Assembly (NCBI GenBank): GCA_019242465.1
Contig: JAFAVL010000315.1
Coordinates: 1 to 5,121 of the forward strand
DNA from: Chroococcidiopsidaceae cyanobacterium CP_BM_RX_35
Lineage (GTDB): Bacteria > Cyanobacteriota > Cyanobacteriia > Cyanobacteriales > Chroococcidiopsidaceae
Length of the DNA stretch: 5,121 nucleotides
Direction of reading: 5' to 3'
Shown: in pieces, positions 4,498-5,121 of the stretch
Layout: every line of letters begins with the position of its first letter
Position numbering within the stretch: position 1 is the stretch's first letter
Position numbers and translations under genes: made by a program
The notes under the pieces: model-generated
Seen by the model: the letters and a program-made list of their open reading frames with translations, nothing else
Databases searched by the model: none
What the model was told of the DNA's origin: nothing

Positions 4498-5121
4498 TCA
4501 CCTAAATGCGTTGACAATGCCAGATAGGCCTAACAAGTTGCCAAAAGGTCCAAGTATCTCGTTCAAGGTATCGCCTGTCTTAGCAAGACCATTGCGGCTG
4601 ACGAGAATAATGTCGTTGTTGCGCAGCGAGGGGTTGTTACGCTCATTTAGACTGTTGGTCAGATCAATCTGCACTAATCGCTTCGTCACCGTCCCATTTG
4701 GGTTGAGCCGGATCAGATCCACTGCCTTACGGTTGGCTCGACCATTGTTGAATCCACCTGCCTGCAATAATGCCTGATTCAAAGGGGTATTTGGCGGGAC
4801 TTTGAGCTGTCCGGGGTTTCTCACCTCTCCGATGACATTGACTTGAATCGTATCCGGCGACAGGTTAGTCGAAGCAATTTGGGTTTGTTCGGCGGGGGTG
4901 AGACTATTCGCTCTTGGTATAATGATGCTGTCTCCTTCTTGCACCAGCGTATCTTGAGTGATGTCTCCTGCTGACACCAACTGTAGCAAATTTACCTTGA
5001 TAACTTCTTCGCCACCAGTTTTGGTAAAACGACGGATCTGAATGTTGCGAATATCGGCGGATGAGGTGATACCGCCTGCTGTTTGTAAGGCGCGGGTAAC
5101 GGTGGGTAGCCCCAGATCGGA
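4498..5121 (-). CDS. Polysaccharide export protein with SLBB domains (C-terminal part)
   Basis: The frame is open to the right edge, so the gene is cut: 207 C-terminal residues are visible and the N-terminus (where the signal peptide and the polysaccharide export domain would normally lie) is outside. A TTG at 4987-4989 could be taken as a start, but the frame continues upstream in good family sequence, so it is internal. Visible parts: one SLBB domain (about 1-70) with LPTVTRALQTAGGI (5-18) and ending EGDSIIIPRA (62-71); a linker; a second SLBB domain (about 93-175) with VNVIGEVRNPGQLKVPP (94-110), LNQALLQAGGF (114-124) and LRNNDIILVSR (166-176); then a tail with GDTLNEILGPFGNLLGL (183-199). 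SLBB proteins of the Wza/GumB type form or line the outer-membrane route for capsule or exopolysaccharide, so this product is expected in the periplasm or outer membrane. It converges on pgk with 60 bp between stops. Confidence 0.9.
   Translation of the reverse strand, partial: SDLGLPTVTRALQTAGGITSSADIRNIQIRRFTKTGGEEVIKVNLLQLVSAGDITQDTLVQEGDSIIIPRANSLTPAEQTQIASTNLSPDTIQVNVIGEVRNPGQLKVPPNTPLNQALLQAGGFNNGRANRKAVDLIRLNPNGTVTKRLVQIDLTNSLNERNNPSLRNNDIILVSRNGLAKTGDTLNEILGPFGNLLGLSGIVNAFR

Noticed and set aside
4987..4989. TTG as the start of a 163-residue SLBB protein
   Set aside because: The frame stays open to the window edge and encodes SLBB-like sequence upstream of the TTG, so this is an internal leucine codon of a longer gene.
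1..5121. CRISPR array, insertion sequence, tRNA, rRNA or riboswitch
   Set aside because: I looked for spaced direct repeats, transposase-like frames with terminal inverted repeats, tRNA-like folds and known riboswitch cores, and saw none.

Overview
The window looks like a piece of a cyanobacterial chromosome. It carries a COP23-family protein (a family I know only from cyanobacteria), a phosphoglycerate kinase whose N-terminus reads like the cyanobacterial enzyme, a polysaccharide-export SLBB protein with a typical cyanobacterial C-terminal tail, and one perfect copy of the HIP1 octamer GCGATCGC with near-matches elsewhere. The type of multi-pass membrane protein in the middle also fits a cyanobacterium; I cannot name the genus.

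Layout. Positions 1-535 hold a frame that is open from the left edge to a TAG at 316-318 and has no family I recognise; a non-coding stretch follows, with a 7-bp inverted repeat and an AT-rich promoter-like hexamer. A small secreted COP23-domain gene (+) ends at 988. Positions 989-1368 contain no credible gene but carry several hairpins, one followed by six T's. On the minus strand lie a universal stress protein gene (2733-3143) and, 59 bp downstream of it, a 434-residue membrane protein gene of unknown function (1369-2673); these two probably share a transcript. Divergent from the stress gene across 88 bp is pgk (3232-4437, +), started by a GTG behind a strong GGAGG. After a shared stem-loop (4455-4492), the C-terminal part of a polysaccharide export gene (4498 to beyond the right edge, minus) converges on pgk.

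How the genes relate. pgk is a housekeeping Calvin-cycle/glycolysis gene, and I see no pathway link to its neighbours. The stress protein and the membrane protein may be co-expressed, which is the only functional hint for the latter. COP23 and the SLBB protein both act at the cell envelope but are far apart and oppositely oriented.

I did not find a CRISPR array, a transposon, a tRNA or rRNA, or an obvious new multi-gene system. The less ordinary items are the hairpin-rich gap at 989-1368, the duplicated module in the membrane protein, and the left-edge frame that continues in phase across two stop codons.
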